In this document: piece after piece, positions 1 to 8,801 of the stretch | How the letters are laid out: each line of letters opens with the position of its first letter | Numbering within the stretch: position 1 is the stretch's first letter | Origin: Dyadobacter jiangsuensis | GTDB taxonomy: Bacteria; Bacteroidota; Bacteroidia; Cytophagales; Spirosomataceae | Direction: 5' to 3' | Assembly: GCF_003014695.1 (NCBI RefSeq) | Contig: NZ_PYAS01000010.1 | Coordinates: forward strand, 1 to 64,000 | DNA: 64,000 nucleotides | Notes under the pieces: generated by a model | Databases searched by the model: none | What the model saw: the letters and a program-made list of their open reading frames with translations, nothing else | What the model was told of the DNA's origin: nothing | Program-made: the position numbers and the translations under genes

Positions 1-40
1 ATCTTGCCCATGTATTTCTAATGTCGTAATTAAAAATACA

Positions 41-84
41 AAAAAGCCCTCGTTCTACATAGTAGAAAAAGGGCTTTTGCTTTT
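41..84. terminator. Intrinsic terminator hairpin
   Basis: The arms AAAAGCCCT and AGGGCTTTT enclose a loop that itself pairs through TTCTAC and GTAGAA, and a T-rich stretch follows. This is a classic factor-independent terminator. It most likely ends a gene lying left of the window and insulates the next promoter. Confidence 0.75.
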
Positions 85-122
85 GGGTCACCCTCATTTA
101 ATTAGATTGCTTACAAATAAAC

Positions 123-153
123 TTGCTTGGCAAAAAGTTTGAATCTATCTTTG
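123..153 (+). promoter_or_regulatory. Bacteroidota-type promoter, TTG-N20-TATCTTTG
   Basis: TATCTTTG at 146-153 matches the Bacteroidota -7 consensus TAnnTTTG, and TTG at 123-125 lies 20 bases upstream as a -33 element (a second TTG at 127-129 gives a 16-base spacer). Transcription would start near 157, about 20 bases before the first start codon of the downstream gene. Confidence 0.65.
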
Positions 154-179
154 TGTAACAATTTCCACGATTCAAATCC

Positions 180-536
180 TTGCTGTCAGTGAATACCCAG
201 AATGAATTGTTCAGTACCGCTAAAGGTTACAGCGTACAGTGTGATTTAACTTCCCGTATTATCCTTCACTTTGGCGATATCAAAGCTCCTTTTAAAATCC
301 TGGATTTTTTGAATTTCCGCCGGTTTATCAACAGCATCGATATCCACAGCAAACTTTTCGACCTGTCGGACGAATCTGACTATGAGTTCGTTGAGGTCCC
401 CCGCCTGAACATGGGCCACAGAATGACCCTTTGCGAAGTGATCCAGCTGCGCGAACTCGTAAACGGAACTCATTTCGCGATCGAGCTCAATTCCATGCTC
501 CACGAAGTGCTCTTTTCAGAACAAGAATTAGTCTAA
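180..536 (+). CDS. Small protein of unknown function
   Basis: A 118-residue soluble protein with no signal peptide or membrane segment. The middle (HFGDIKAPFK...FRRFINSID) and the C-terminal MTLCEVIQLRELV block look loosely like the small Bacteroidota proteins of the DUF6686 type, but I am not sure of that. The TTG at 180 lies just after the predicted transcription start; GTG at 189 is an alternative start. The ferritin gene follows in the same direction after 111 bases with its own likely promoter, so shared transcription is possible but not required. No function is assigned. Confidence 0.6.
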   Translation: MLSVNTQNELFSTAKGYSVQCDLTSRIILHFGDIKAPFKILDFLNFRRFINSIDIHSKLFDLSDESDYEFVEVPRLNMGHRMTLCEVIQLRELVNGTHFAIELNSMLHEVLFSEQELV

Positions 537-583
537 ATTACTCATTCAGACTATATTAGACCGTTTCCAAATTTCTAAAACGA

Positions 584-614
584 TTTGGAATCATGAACTT
601 TCGCATGATATTTG
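584..614 (+). promoter_or_regulatory. Possible ferritin promoter
   Basis: TTTG at 584-587 is followed after 19 bases by GATATTTG (607-614), one base off TAnnTTTG. The geometry suits a start about 30 bases before the ferritin ATG. The imperfect -7 element keeps confidence moderate. Confidence 0.4.
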
Positions 615-647
615 CACTTGTTAATACACGAATAAACAGGCAAAATC

Positions 648-1172
648 ATGAAAGACTTACTTAGAGCACGTACTTCCCTCAAAGAGGAAATAGAGATACT
701 TTTGAACAACCAGGTGAAGATGGAAGCAGAAGCTTCTGCTAAATATCTTGCCATGGCTTCGTGGTGCGACCGCAACGGTTTCAAGCACAGCGCCAAGTAT
801 TTCATGCACCAATCGGACGAAGAGCGCACCCATATGCTGAAAATCTTCAACTACCTGATGACAGTAGGCGGCACAGCGATCTCTCCTGAAATTTCAGGTG
901 TGAAACAGGAATACCCAACTTTCAAAAGCGTATTCGAAACAGCACTTCAAAGCGAAATCGCCGTAACGCAATCGATCAACCGGATCGTTACCGCAGCGCG
1001 TAAAGAAGAAGATTACGCGACTGAAAACTTCCTGCAATGGTTCGTGAGCGAGCAGATCGAAGAAGAAGACAATGCACGCCGCGCAATCGAGCTTTTCGAT
1101 GTAATTGGTGAAGATGGAACAGGTCTGTATGTGATCGACAAAGCGATCGGCAAAATTGGTTCCGAAGAATAA
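648..1172 (+). CDS. ftnA: Ferritin (non-haem iron storage)
   Basis: A 174-residue cytoplasmic four-helix ferritin that oxidises Fe(II) and stores it as a mineral in a 24-mer shell. Aligned by eye to E. coli FtnA, the ferroxidase ligands are present: E26 in NQVKMEAEAS, E59 and H62 in DEERTH, a glutamate in LQSEIAVTQ, and glutamates in FLQWFVSEQIEEE. The C-terminal EDGTGLYVIDK is also typical. The length matches the family. A terminator at 1191-1226 separates it from the convergent HPP gene. The exact orthology (FtnA or another Ftn) is not settled. Confidence 0.93.
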   Translation: MKDLLRARTSLKEEIEILLNNQVKMEAEASAKYLAMASWCDRNGFKHSAKYFMHQSDEERTHMLKIFNYLMTVGGTAISPEISGVKQEYPTFKSVFETALQSEIAVTQSINRIVTAARKEEDYATENFLQWFVSEQIEEEDNARRAIELFDVIGEDGTGLYVIDKAIGKIGSEE

Positions 1173-1190
1173 TACAAGTTTCTTATCTGC

Positions 1191-1226
1191 AAAAAAGTAG
1201 CTGCCCGAAAGAGCAGCTATTTTTGT
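1191..1226. terminator. Bidirectional terminator between ferritin and HPP gene
   Basis: TAGCTGC (1198-1204) pairs with GCAGCTA (1213-1219), flanked by an A-run on the left and a T-run on the right, so it can act for both convergent genes. Confidence 0.75.
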
Positions 1227-1227
1227 T

Positions 1228-1818
1228 TTAAACCCTGGTGAAATACTTGCGTTCCCACACTTTATACCAGTTTCGGTTGGCCGGATACTTACGGTGCGCC
1301 GCAAAACGATTCACCATTACAGCTACAAAAAATAATATGAGTACCCCGCTGAGCACCGGGCTTAGCACGTACATATAGCCAAGCGCCTTGATCTTTTCCG
1401 AGCCGATGTTGGCAATCAGCGCCGTGGCGCCGCCGGGGGGATGCAGGGTTTTGGTTACCTGCATTAATACAATGGAAGTCGAAACCGCGAATGCCGATGA
1501 CAGCCAGATCTGGTCAGGGATGATTTTATGTACCGTCACGCCCATGAGCGCGCAGATCACGTGCCCGCCTATGAGGTTGCGCGGCTGCGCGAGCGGGCTG
1601 TTCACGATCCCATAAATGAGTACCGAAGACGCCCCAAAGGAACCAATCAAAAACAACGAATCGGAATCGGTGAATTGCTTGTCGTTGAGCAGGCCAATGA
1701 GCCCGATGCCGAGGAACGAGCCGAGGAAAGTCCAGAAATGGTCTTTGAAGTCAATCAGTGTCTCTTTGTAGACGACGTAACGGACCAATCTTGCGTTACG
1801 TTTAATCTTTTTTCTCAA
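1228..1818 (-). CDS. HPP family integral membrane protein
   Basis: A 196-residue inner-membrane protein with about four to five hydrophobic segments and the family signature LHPPGGATAL (about residues 126-135). HPP-domain proteins are transporter-like; a nitrite-transport role is known for some plant and cyanobacterial members, but nothing here fixes the substrate. No in-frame ATG lies near the 5' end. The frame offers TTG at 1818 or ATT just upstream before a stop, so the start is uncertain. It is monocistronic, convergent with ferritin and divergent from the FUSC gene. Confidence 0.85.
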   Translation of the reverse strand: MRKKIKRNARLVRYVVYKETLIDFKDHFWTFLGSFLGIGLIGLLNDKQFTDSDSLFLIGSFGASSVLIYGIVNSPLAQPRNLIGGHVICALMGVTVHKIIPDQIWLSSAFAVSTSIVLMQVTKTLHPPGGATALIANIGSEKIKALGYMYVLSPVLSGVLILFFVAVMVNRFAAHRKYPANRNWYKVWERKYFTRV

Positions 1819-2005
1819 AATAGGGAAACTTTGGTTGAAGTAGCATTGGAAATAGAACTATAACGGGATCGCGATGGTTCGTAAATTACGGGGAGATTCC
1901 AAATTTTCTCCGGTTCCTTTCTCCTAATCCCTTCCAAATATACAAAAAACGGCCCAAGCCAGACGGATACGCCTGCTCACGCAAGCATTAAATTTTGGTA
2001 CGCCT

Positions 2006-2040
2006 TTTGTTGGGTTGCGAAATTTAAAATAGTAGTATTG
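2006..2040 (+). promoter_or_regulatory. Likely promoter of the FUSC-ywbE unit
   Basis: TTTG (2006-2009, followed by TTG 2010-2012) and TAGTATTG (2033-2040) sit at about 20-23 base spacing. The -7 element differs from TAnnTTTG at one base. It lies 25 bases before the ATG at 2066. Confidence 0.4.
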
Positions 2041-2065
2041 CAATAACACACCGTGATTTGATTCC

Positions 2066-4306
2066 ATGAATTACCTCGACGAGTTCAAAAAGTTTATTTC
2101 CAGCCACTACCTGTCGACCGGTGTACGCCTAACCCTCGGGACGATCATCCCTAGCCTTATTTTTCATCATTACGGCATATTAAGCGAGTGGATCGCCTTC
2201 CCGCTCGGCACGCTGCTGATCGGCGGCACCGATAATCCGGGGCCTTACCACCGAAGACGCAATGCGTTGCTCGTGGCCATTCTAACCTGCTTCATTGTGG
2301 CTTGCGTTACGGGATACCTGCGGCATTTCCACTTCATCATATTTCTTGAAATCATCGTATTCGGCATGTTTTTCTCGCTGGTGGGCGTATATGGCAACCG
2401 CGTGAACAGCATCGGGCTCATTTCGCTGCTCGTTTTTGTATTTAATATTGATGACCACCTGAGCGGCGACATGGTACTCAGAACTGCGGCCATATTCTCG
2501 GCCGGCGGAATCTGGTATTTTGTATTGTTTATGGTTTTACAAAAACTGCTTCCCTATAAGCTTATTCAACAGCTTCTGGGGGAAAATTTTGTGGAACTGG
2601 GCAAACTGCTTTCCATTAAAGCGGATTATTACTTCGCCAATCCCGATTACGACGAGCTGTTCAACCGGATGGTGCACCAGCAGGTGATCCTCCGCGAAAA
2701 CCACGAGAACTTGCGCGAGATCTTGTTTAAAACACGGGAAATCGTAACGGAATCGACGACCAAGAGCCGGATACTGATGCTGATGTTCCTCGACAGCATC
2801 GATCTTTTCGAAAGGATACTTAATTCGCAGCAAAACTACGCCAACCTGCACCGCGCATTCGACCACACGAAGGTTCTACGGCTGTTTGGAACGTACATTA
2901 CCTGGCTGGCGGCTGAAATTCAGCAGATCGGGCTTGCCGTACAGAGCGGTTATGCCTCCCACCCGCGCCACGACCTCGACGAGGCATTCAACAAATGCCA
3001 ACGGGCCTTCGAGCGCATGCGTGAGCACAAGATGAACCATGACAACATGGAGGACTTTATCATGCTCCGCCAAATCCTCAACAGTTTGCAGGATGTTACC
3101 GAGCGCGTGAAAAAGCTGCACCGGGCTACGAAGTATGAAGCGGATGTGAGCAACGATTACAAACTGACCGTTGAAGCAGAAGATTTTACACCCAAACAGG
3201 ATTACCATCCGCGCATTCTGCTCGATAACCTTTCGCTCAAATCAAGCCATTTCCGGCACGCGGTTCGCGTAACGCTCGGCTTGCTGGCGGGATACACTGC
3301 TTCGCTCTTTTTCGACGTGGGGCATGGTTACTGGATCTTGCTGACCATTGCGGTGATCCTGAAACCGGCGTTCAGTATCACCAAGCAGCGCAATATCCAC
3401 CGGATCGGCGGGACCATTCTGGGCGTAATCATCGGATTTCTGCTGCTCTACCTGATACAGGAAAGTACGCCGCTGTTCATCCTGATGATGATTTCGATGA
3501 TACTGGCATACAGCTTCTTGAAAATCAATTATTTCGTCGCATCCACGAGCATTACACTATATGTGATCCTCTCGTTTCACTTCCTGAATCCGCAGCATGT
3601 GACCAATGTTTTGCAGGACAGGGTGGTTGATACCGTGATCGGTTCGCTGATTGCCTATATTATTTCTTCCTACGTCCTCCCGGTTTGGGAGCATTCGCAA
3701 ATCAAGCAATACATGAAAGAGGCGCTGGATGCGAACCGGAAATACTTTGATATCGTAGCGGCCAAATTCACCGGAAAACAACTGGATATCAATGAATTGA
3801 AATTACTGAGAAAGAATGCGATCATTGCAATGGCCAACCTCTCAGATAACTTTCAGAAAATGCTTTCCGAACCCAAGCGCCAGCAGATGAATATGGAGGA
3901 ATACCACCAATTCGTCGCGACGAGCCATATGCTTACTTCCTACATCGCCTCGCTTTCGACCTACGCGCAGACATTGGAGTACCTCGAATTTTCAGTTGAA
4001 TTTGAAATGATGACCCGGCAAATCGACCGCCAGTTGCAGGCTGCGACGGACATTATCGACGGAAAAACCGGGAACAGTCTCGAAATCGTCCGGGAGTCGC
4101 TGCCCCAAAACCAGCGATTGCTCGAACTTCTCGCAGACCGCAAGAAGCAAATCAAGGAGTTGGGGATCGAGAAGGCAGATCAGTCGCCGGTACGCAAAAT
4201 GCTGTCCGATTTAAAAACGATCAACGGGCTGTTCGAGCTCATCAGCACGATTTCGATTGACGAAATCAAGATTCTACAAAAAATAAAAACCGCGAAAGCG
4301 GCTTAG
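2066..4306 (+). CDS. FUSC family membrane protein (YccS/YhfK type)
   Basis: A 746-residue inner-membrane protein with the duplicated FUSC architecture. There is an N-terminal bundle of about six hydrophobic segments (residues 15-170), a helical cytoplasmic region (170-395), a second membrane block (400-540, with GYWILLTIAVILKPAFS and QRNIHRIGGTILG) and a helical C-terminal tail. FUSC proteins are related to aromatic-acid efflux (AaeB) and fusaric acid resistance proteins; the substrate cannot be read from sequence. The ywbE gene begins one base after its stop, so the two are probably co-transcribed. Confidence 0.88.
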   Translation: MNYLDEFKKFISSHYLSTGVRLTLGTIIPSLIFHHYGILSEWIAFPLGTLLIGGTDNPGPYHRRRNALLVAILTCFIVACVTGYLRHFHFIIFLEIIVFGMFFSLVGVYGNRVNSIGLISLLVFVFNIDDHLSGDMVLRTAAIFSAGGIWYFVLFMVLQKLLPYKLIQQLLGENFVELGKLLSIKADYYFANPDYDELFNRMVHQQVILRENHENLREILFKTREIVTESTTKSRILMLMFLDSIDLFERILNSQQNYANLHRAFDHTKVLRLFGTYITWLAAEIQQIGLAVQSGYASHPRHDLDEAFNKCQRAFERMREHKMNHDNMEDFIMLRQILNSLQDVTERVKKLHRATKYEADVSNDYKLTVEAEDFTPKQDYHPRILLDNLSLKSSHFRHAVRVTLGLLAGYTASLFFDVGHGYWILLTIAVILKPAFSITKQRNIHRIGGTILGVIIGFLLLYLIQESTPLFILMMISMILAYSFLKINYFVASTSITLYVILSFHFLNPQHVTNVLQDRVVDTVIGSLIAYIISSYVLPVWEHSQIKQYMKEALDANRKYFDIVAAKFTGKQLDINELKLLRKNAIIAMANLSDNFQKMLSEPKRQQMNMEEYHQFVATSHMLTSYIASLSTYAQTLEYLEFSVEFEMMTRQIDRQLQAATDIIDGKTGNSLEIVRESLPQNQRLLELLADRKKQIKELGIEKADQSPVRKMLSDLKTINGLFELISTISIDEIKILQKIKTAKAA

Positions 4307-4307
4307 C

Positions 4308-4517
4308 ATGTCGTCATTATCAGGAACTGAAAGAAAGAATATCGCCCCTGGCCTCGCCGTCTCGATCGTACTTAAAAAGGATCAGCGCAGCGGCAAATTG
4401 ACCGAAGGCATTGTAAAAGACATTTTGACGAAAGCGCCCATGCACACGCACGGCATTAAAGTGCGGCTGGAATCCGGCGAAATCGGGCGCGTTAAGGTTA
4501 TTGAATCCGAAGATTAG
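4308..4517 (+). CDS. ywbE: YwbE family protein (DUF2196)
   Basis: A 69-residue protein that matches the YwbE family along its length: GTERKNIAPGLAVSIVLKKDQRSGKL, then the AP.HTHGIKVRLESG.IGRVK block. YwbE proteins are small beta-rich proteins of unknown role found across Bacillota and Bacteroidota. It starts one base after the FUSC stop and is translated from the same message. Its last 20 bases overlap the end of the convergent DUF1801 gene. Confidence 0.88.
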   Translation: MSSLSGTERKNIAPGLAVSIVLKKDQRSGKLTEGIVKDILTKAPMHTHGIKVRLESGEIGRVKVIESED

Positions 4518-4848
4518 CCCTGGCTTGTGCCAGTATTTCGTGAATGGTTTCAAGTGGGAGATCTTCGGTGGGGTTAATGAGCAGGATTTTCATTCTCGAA
4601 CGCTTTTCAGCGCGTAATAACGGATGGTCCAGCAGATAGCCGTCCACAATACCGAGGTAGGGCGTACCTGTTTTCTTCTCTTCCCACAAATAGCAAAGCC
4701 GTTTGCGGCCCAGTTTGTAAAAAGGCATTTTATATTGCCAGTCTTCCCGTATTTGTGGATCAAAGGACAGTACCAAATGCCGCAATGCAAGCAGACAGCT
4801 CCTCGCCGGCTCAGGCTTTTCCATAAAGTATTGGTCAATCTCGCGCAA
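4498..4848 (-). CDS. DUF1801 domain protein
   Basis: A 116-residue cytoplasmic protein with the DUF1801 (YdhG-like) fold: an N-terminal helix (REIDQYF...PEPARSCLLALRHLVLSFDPQI), then REDWQYKMPFYKLGRKRLCYLW and the G(I/F)VDG strand. The function is unknown. The longest start is TTG at 4848 and keeps the family's usual N-terminus; ATG at 4824 would cut it. It overlaps ywbE tail to tail by 20 bp and is divergent from the EamA gene. Confidence 0.82.
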   Translation of the reverse strand: MREIDQYFMEKPEPARSCLLALRHLVLSFDPQIREDWQYKMPFYKLGRKRLCYLWEEKKTGTPYLGIVDGYLLDHPLLRAEKRSRMKILLINPTEDLPLETIHEILAQARANLRIQ

Positions 4849-4873
4849 TGTCCGTCCGGTTTGAGTGATTCGT

Positions 4874-4881
4874 TATCTTTG
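4874..4881 (+). promoter_or_regulatory. -7 element TATCTTTG that fixes the EamA start
   Basis: TATCTTTG is a perfect match to the Bacteroidota -7 consensus. Transcription would start near 4885, so the in-frame GTG at 4865 would not be transcribed from it. The ATG at 4901 is therefore the likely start of the exporter gene. No good -33 element is seen. Confidence 0.6.
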
Positions 4882-4900
4882 CCCTCAATTTATCCGATTT

Positions 4901-5785
4901 ATGTCAAATCCCCGCATTAACCTGATTATCGGGATTATCAGTATCAGCATTTTTCCCGTTCTGGTGAAATGGGCGCCGGTGTCGGGCGTTACTTCTGCAT
5001 TTTACCGGATGCTTCTTGGGCTGCTGTTCTTGTTGCCCTATGTGTTGTTTCGCAGGAAATTCACATGGCCCACTGGCACACTATGGCTACCTATCCTACT
5101 CTGCGGGGTCATTTTTGCCAGTGATATTGCCGTTTGGAACCTGTCGATTCACTACTCCAATGCCACACAAGCTACCTTATTAACCAACCTATCACCCGTG
5201 TGGGTGGGCGTAGGTACATTTCTGTTTTTGCCGGACAAGCCTGGTTCGCGCTTCTGGCTCGGTACGCTGGTAGCTCTTATTGGAATGGTCGTTCTAATTG
5301 GTATCGACACATTTACTAGCATGAAACTCGACTTGGGGTTTGCCCTGGCCATGCTTTCAGGAGTACTTTACGCGTCCTATATCCTGGTCAGTAAAACCGT
5401 GCTGAACAAGATAGACATTGTCAGTTTTATGACCATCAGTATGGCGGTTTCGAGCATTTACCTCTTCGCCATATGCCTCGTGTTCGACCAGCCTATCTGG
5501 CATTTCGAACCGGTGATCTGGGGTGTTTTTGTGGTGCAGGGGTTAGTTTGTCAACTCATCGGCTGGCTCACCATTAATTCAGCGATGAAGCAAATGGATG
5601 CCAAGAGCGTCTCGCTCAGCCTTTTGAGCCAAGCCGTGGTGACGGGCATTTTTGCCTGGATGTTTATCGGTGAAGAAATCACCGCCCAGATGATCGCCGG
5701 GGGCGTCGTTATTCTGATCGGGATTGCTATTACTTACACCGGCCGTAAAAAACCGGCCCTGGATCAGGAAGCGACAGGTAAGTAG
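4901..5785 (+). CDS. EamA/DMT-superfamily transporter
   Basis: A 294-residue inner-membrane protein with ten predicted hydrophobic helices in two EamA repeats, as in drug/metabolite transporters (RhaT/YdcZ-like). Features include the first-repeat stretch SIHYSNATQATLLTNLSPVW and the C-terminal repeat ending EEITAQMIAGGVVILIGIAITY. The substrate is unknown; such proteins usually export amino acids or metabolites. The frame opens upstream to 4865, but the -7 element at 4874-4881 argues for the ATG at 4901. Its last 22 bases overlap the convergent PAS-kinase gene. Confidence 0.87.
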   Translation: MSNPRINLIIGIISISIFPVLVKWAPVSGVTSAFYRMLLGLLFLLPYVLFRRKFTWPTGTLWLPILLCGVIFASDIAVWNLSIHYSNATQATLLTNLSPVWVGVGTFLFLPDKPGSRFWLGTLVALIGMVVLIGIDTFTSMKLDLGFALAMLSGVLYASYILVSKTVLNKIDIVSFMTISMAVSSIYLFAICLVFDQPIWHFEPVIWGVFVVQGLVCQLIGWLTINSAMKQMDAKSVSLSLLSQAVVTGIFAWMFIGEEITAQMIAGGVVILIGIAITYTGRKKPALDQEATGK

Positions 5786-8163
5786 ATAATGAATGTTGAT
5801 CCCACGCCCGGCTTTCCAACAGCGTCGATCAGCCCCTGATGGTTTTCCACGATCTTTTTGCAGATCGCCAGCCCAATGCCGGTGCCCTCATAAGCCGAAC
5901 GGTTGTGCAATCTTTGAAACACCTGAAAAATGCGGTCTTTGTATTGAGGATCGAAACCAATGCCATTGTCGGCGAAAGAGATATATTGGTATAAGCGGGT
6001 AGCGTCGGCCCCGGCAAGCGGAATGGCAGCGCCCGGCACCTCTCCCGAACGGATTTCTATCACCGGCGTCCTGCCTGGACCTATGAATTTCAGCGCATTT
6101 GTGATCAGGTTCATAAACAGCTGCTCAAACTGGTACGTGATCACTTCTCTTACCGGCAGAACATCGCTCTTAATCACCGCGTTTTCAACCTGAATGACAT
6201 CACCCAGCTGTTCCTTCACACTTTGCAATACCAGATTCAAGTCGGTGTTTTCCAGGTGCTTTTCAGCGACATTTGCGCGGGAAAAAGCCAACAAATCGAC
6301 GATTAGTTGCTGCATGCGCGTCGACGAGGCCTGCATGCGGTTGAAATAATCCTTACCTCGCTCCGAAAGATTGTCCCGCTCGGTTTCGAGAATACGCGTG
6401 GCGAACGTCTGGATTTTCCGAAGAGGCTCCTGCAAATCGTGGCTCGCTACGTACGCGAACTGCGCGAGCTCCATGTTCGTGCGCACGAGCTCATTGTTGG
6501 CCACCAGCAGTTGCTGGGTCCGCTCCTGTACTTTTGTTTCGAGCTGATCAATAAACAGGCGACTATCGTGGATATCCAGGCTCGTGCCCACCCACATTTC
6601 GATCGTACCTTCGGCACTGCGCTGCGGAATGGCGCGGCATTGGTACCACCGGTATTCTCCGTCGGCACGTTTCAGCCGGTGCTCGAACAGGTATTCATTA
6701 CCATGCGTAATCGACTCAATCCATGCGTCGACACTTCCCGCAAGATCATCCGGGTGCACCAGCGGTAGCCAGCCGTCCTTTTCAATTCGCTCCACTGTAA
6801 AACCCGAGTAGTCGAGTAGTGAGCGATTGAAATAAGTAATATATCCCTGCGAATCAGCCGTCCAGACAAACTGCGGCATCGAATCCGCGAGGGTCCGGAA
6901 TTTTCCCTCACTGGTTTTCAGCGCGAGCTCCGACTCTTTACGGTCGGTAATGTCCATCATGGTCCCGAGCATCCGCACCGGCACATGCCCTTCACCGAAA
7001 AACACCTTTCCCTGCGTCCGTACCCAGTGAATCGACTCATCCAGGTGGATAACGCGCGCTTCGTAATAATATACGCCGGTTTCCAACGCTGTCCGAAAAG
7101 CCCTCTCTACGATGCTATGCCTGTCCTCAGGGTGAACTCTGTCCCGCATTTCACTGTGTGTGAGTACAGCATCCTCATCGTACCCCAGAATAACCGCCAT
7201 TCTCCCCGAATAGATGATTTCCTTCGTCTGGATATTCAGGTCCCAGGTTCCGAGGCGTGTTCCATCGGTAGCGAGCGAAAGCCTGTCGGCAGTTTCGGCG
7301 AACTGCTGGCGCAAAGTTACCTTATCCGTCACGTCGTTCACCGAGGCCATAATGCCGGACACGCTGCCGTCGATTTCAAATATGGGCGCGTACTGAAAAT
7401 CGAGGTAATGCTTTTTCAATCCGCCGGGGCCATCGACATAGGCGATTGCCTCATTTTCCCGGTAGATTTTAGCGCTATGGTATACTTCATCCAAAAGTGT
7501 GAGGAACTTCTGCCCTTTCAATTCAGGAAAAACATCGACGAGCTTTTTTCCCTCTACCTCGTCGAGTCTGCGCCGCCAGATATTGAGCATACTTTCATTG
7601 GCGATGCTGATCACCAATTCGGGGCCTTTGAGAATGGCCTTCGCAAACTGCGATTGTGTGACCAGGTTCCGGAACTGATTTTCGCTGCGTTGCAGGGCAT
7701 GTTTCGACAAAACCTGCTGGGTAACCTCCGTGGCCACCACAATAATGCCGGATGCATGGTCGGGATCCTCTTCAAAAAGCGGCTGGTATACAAAGTTGAA
7801 ATAGCAAAGCTCAGGCTGCCCGAAACGACGGATTGTCACTTCAAACTCGTTACCGTGATAGGCGATGCCCGTCCGCAAAACCCGCAGAAGAATCGGCTCC
7901 ACATAATCACGTACCTCCGGCAGCCCGATAAAGAGCGACCTCCCGACGAGCTCCTCTTCCGTACGGTCGACAATGTTGAGATAGGCATCATTAGCCAGTT
8001 CCACCAAAAAATCTTCCCCTCGCAGGATGATCATTCCTACGGGAGCCTGCTTTACGGTGTTCCAGAAGTTGCTTTCGCCGGCAGAAGGCGCCAGATTCAC
8101 CTGTTCGGGGTGATCTTCGCCATTGTTAGAAATATGTTGATTGAGTTGTTTCGACTTGTCCAC
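5764..8163 (-). CDS. Multi-PAS sensor histidine kinase
   Basis: A 799-residue cytoplasmic kinase with no membrane segment. It has a chain of about four to five PAS domains (residues about 30-545; PAC ends read VTDKVTLRQQF, MDITDRKESE, SLDIHDSRLF), a short coiled coil, and HisKA with phospho-accepting histidine near residue 575 (FAYVASHDLQEPLRK). HATPase_c follows with ADNGIGF and GTGIGLAI boxes. The sensed signal is unknown. Start is GTG (8163). A single-domain response regulator lies 51 bases upstream on the same strand and is the likely partner. It converges with EamA with a 22-bp overlap. Confidence 0.9.
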   Translation of the reverse strand: MDKSKQLNQHISNNGEDHPEQVNLAPSAGESNFWNTVKQAPVGMIILRGEDFLVELANDAYLNIVDRTEEELVGRSLFIGLPEVRDYVEPILLRVLRTGIAYHGNEFEVTIRRFGQPELCYFNFVYQPLFEEDPDHASGIIVVATEVTQQVLSKHALQRSENQFRNLVTQSQFAKAILKGPELVISIANESMLNIWRRRLDEVEGKKLVDVFPELKGQKFLTLLDEVYHSAKIYRENEAIAYVDGPGGLKKHYLDFQYAPIFEIDGSVSGIMASVNDVTDKVTLRQQFAETADRLSLATDGTRLGTWDLNIQTKEIIYSGRMAVILGYDEDAVLTHSEMRDRVHPEDRHSIVERAFRTALETGVYYYEARVIHLDESIHWVRTQGKVFFGEGHVPVRMLGTMMDITDRKESELALKTSEGKFRTLADSMPQFVWTADSQGYITYFNRSLLDYSGFTVERIEKDGWLPLVHPDDLAGSVDAWIESITHGNEYLFEHRLKRADGEYRWYQCRAIPQRSAEGTIEMWVGTSLDIHDSRLFIDQLETKVQERTQQLLVANNELVRTNMELAQFAYVASHDLQEPLRKIQTFATRILETERDNLSERGKDYFNRMQASSTRMQQLIVDLLAFSRANVAEKHLENTDLNLVLQSVKEQLGDVIQVENAVIKSDVLPVREVITYQFEQLFMNLITNALKFIGPGRTPVIEIRSGEVPGAAIPLAGADATRLYQYISFADNGIGFDPQYKDRIFQVFQRLHNRSAYEGTGIGLAICKKIVENHQGLIDAVGKPGVGSTFIIYLPVAS

Positions 8164-8214
8164 CTGCTTTCACGGAGAATATGTTTCAAAAATAGGTGGA
8201 CAAATCGTGAGAAG

Positions 8215-8664
8215 TCAATATTGATAATAGAAGTTTTCTGGTGCCGGCGTCCAACTGTGCTTGGTCCAGTCGATATCCAGGATTTGTTTGATAGCCTGTT
8301 TCAGCTTTGGAAACGATCCCGGTTTGCGGATGAAGAAATTGGCTCCTTTTTCATGCACCTTCCGCACCATCTCTTCCTGGCCGGTGGTAGAAAAAATCAC
8401 TACCGGTATATGCTCCCAGGCTTTGGTTTGACGGATCAGATCCAGGCATTCAAAACCATTTTTGCGGGGCATATTCAAATCCAGGAAAATGACGTCAGGC
8501 GGAGGCGGTACCGTTTTCTCCATCAGGTCGATCAGCTCCACCCCGTCGCTCGCTGTCAGCAGCTCGGTCGAAGTGCTCACTTCCCTGAGCGCGTCCTCGA
8601 ACAGCAGGCAATCATCCTCATCGTCGTCGGCCAGGAAAATAGATTTATTTGGTTTTGTGCTCAT
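8215..8664 (-). CDS. Single-domain response regulator (Rcp1-like)
   Basis: A 149-residue receiver domain without an output domain. The acidic pocket is D13-D15, the phospho-acceptor is D62 (FLDLNMPRKNG), the switch threonine sits in VIFSTTGQ and the conserved lysine in FIRKPGSFPKL. Such stand-alone receivers pair with DLQEPLRK-type kinases, as with the Cph1/Rcp1 pair, and pass phosphate on or act by protein contact. It precedes the PAS kinase on the same strand, so the two form an operon-like unit. Confidence 0.9.
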   Translation of the reverse strand: MSTKPNKSIFLADDDEDDCLLFEDALREVSTSTELLTASDGVELIDLMEKTVPPPPDVIFLDLNMPRKNGFECLDLIRQTKAWEHIPVVIFSTTGQEEMVRKVHEKGANFFIRKPGSFPKLKQAIKQILDIDWTKHSWTPAPENFYYQY

Positions 8665-8801
8665 AACCTGAATTTAAGTATTCATGAAATAACATAAAAG
8701 TTGCTCATACATTCAACCTAAACGAGGTACGGTAGCAATCAATTCCGTTGTAAGGATATACAAGGTAGAAAATAAAAACCGGATAATAAATTTAATTTGC
8801 A

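Noticed and set aside
4865-4900. Upstream GTG start for the EamA transporter
   Set aside because: The -7 promoter element TATCTTTG lies inside this stretch, so it is upstream of the likely transcription start.
6985-8697. A 570-codon open frame on the plus strand
   Set aside because: It is antisense to the PAS kinase and response regulator, which have clear domains; its translation has no recognisable family or signal and is a high-GC shadow frame.
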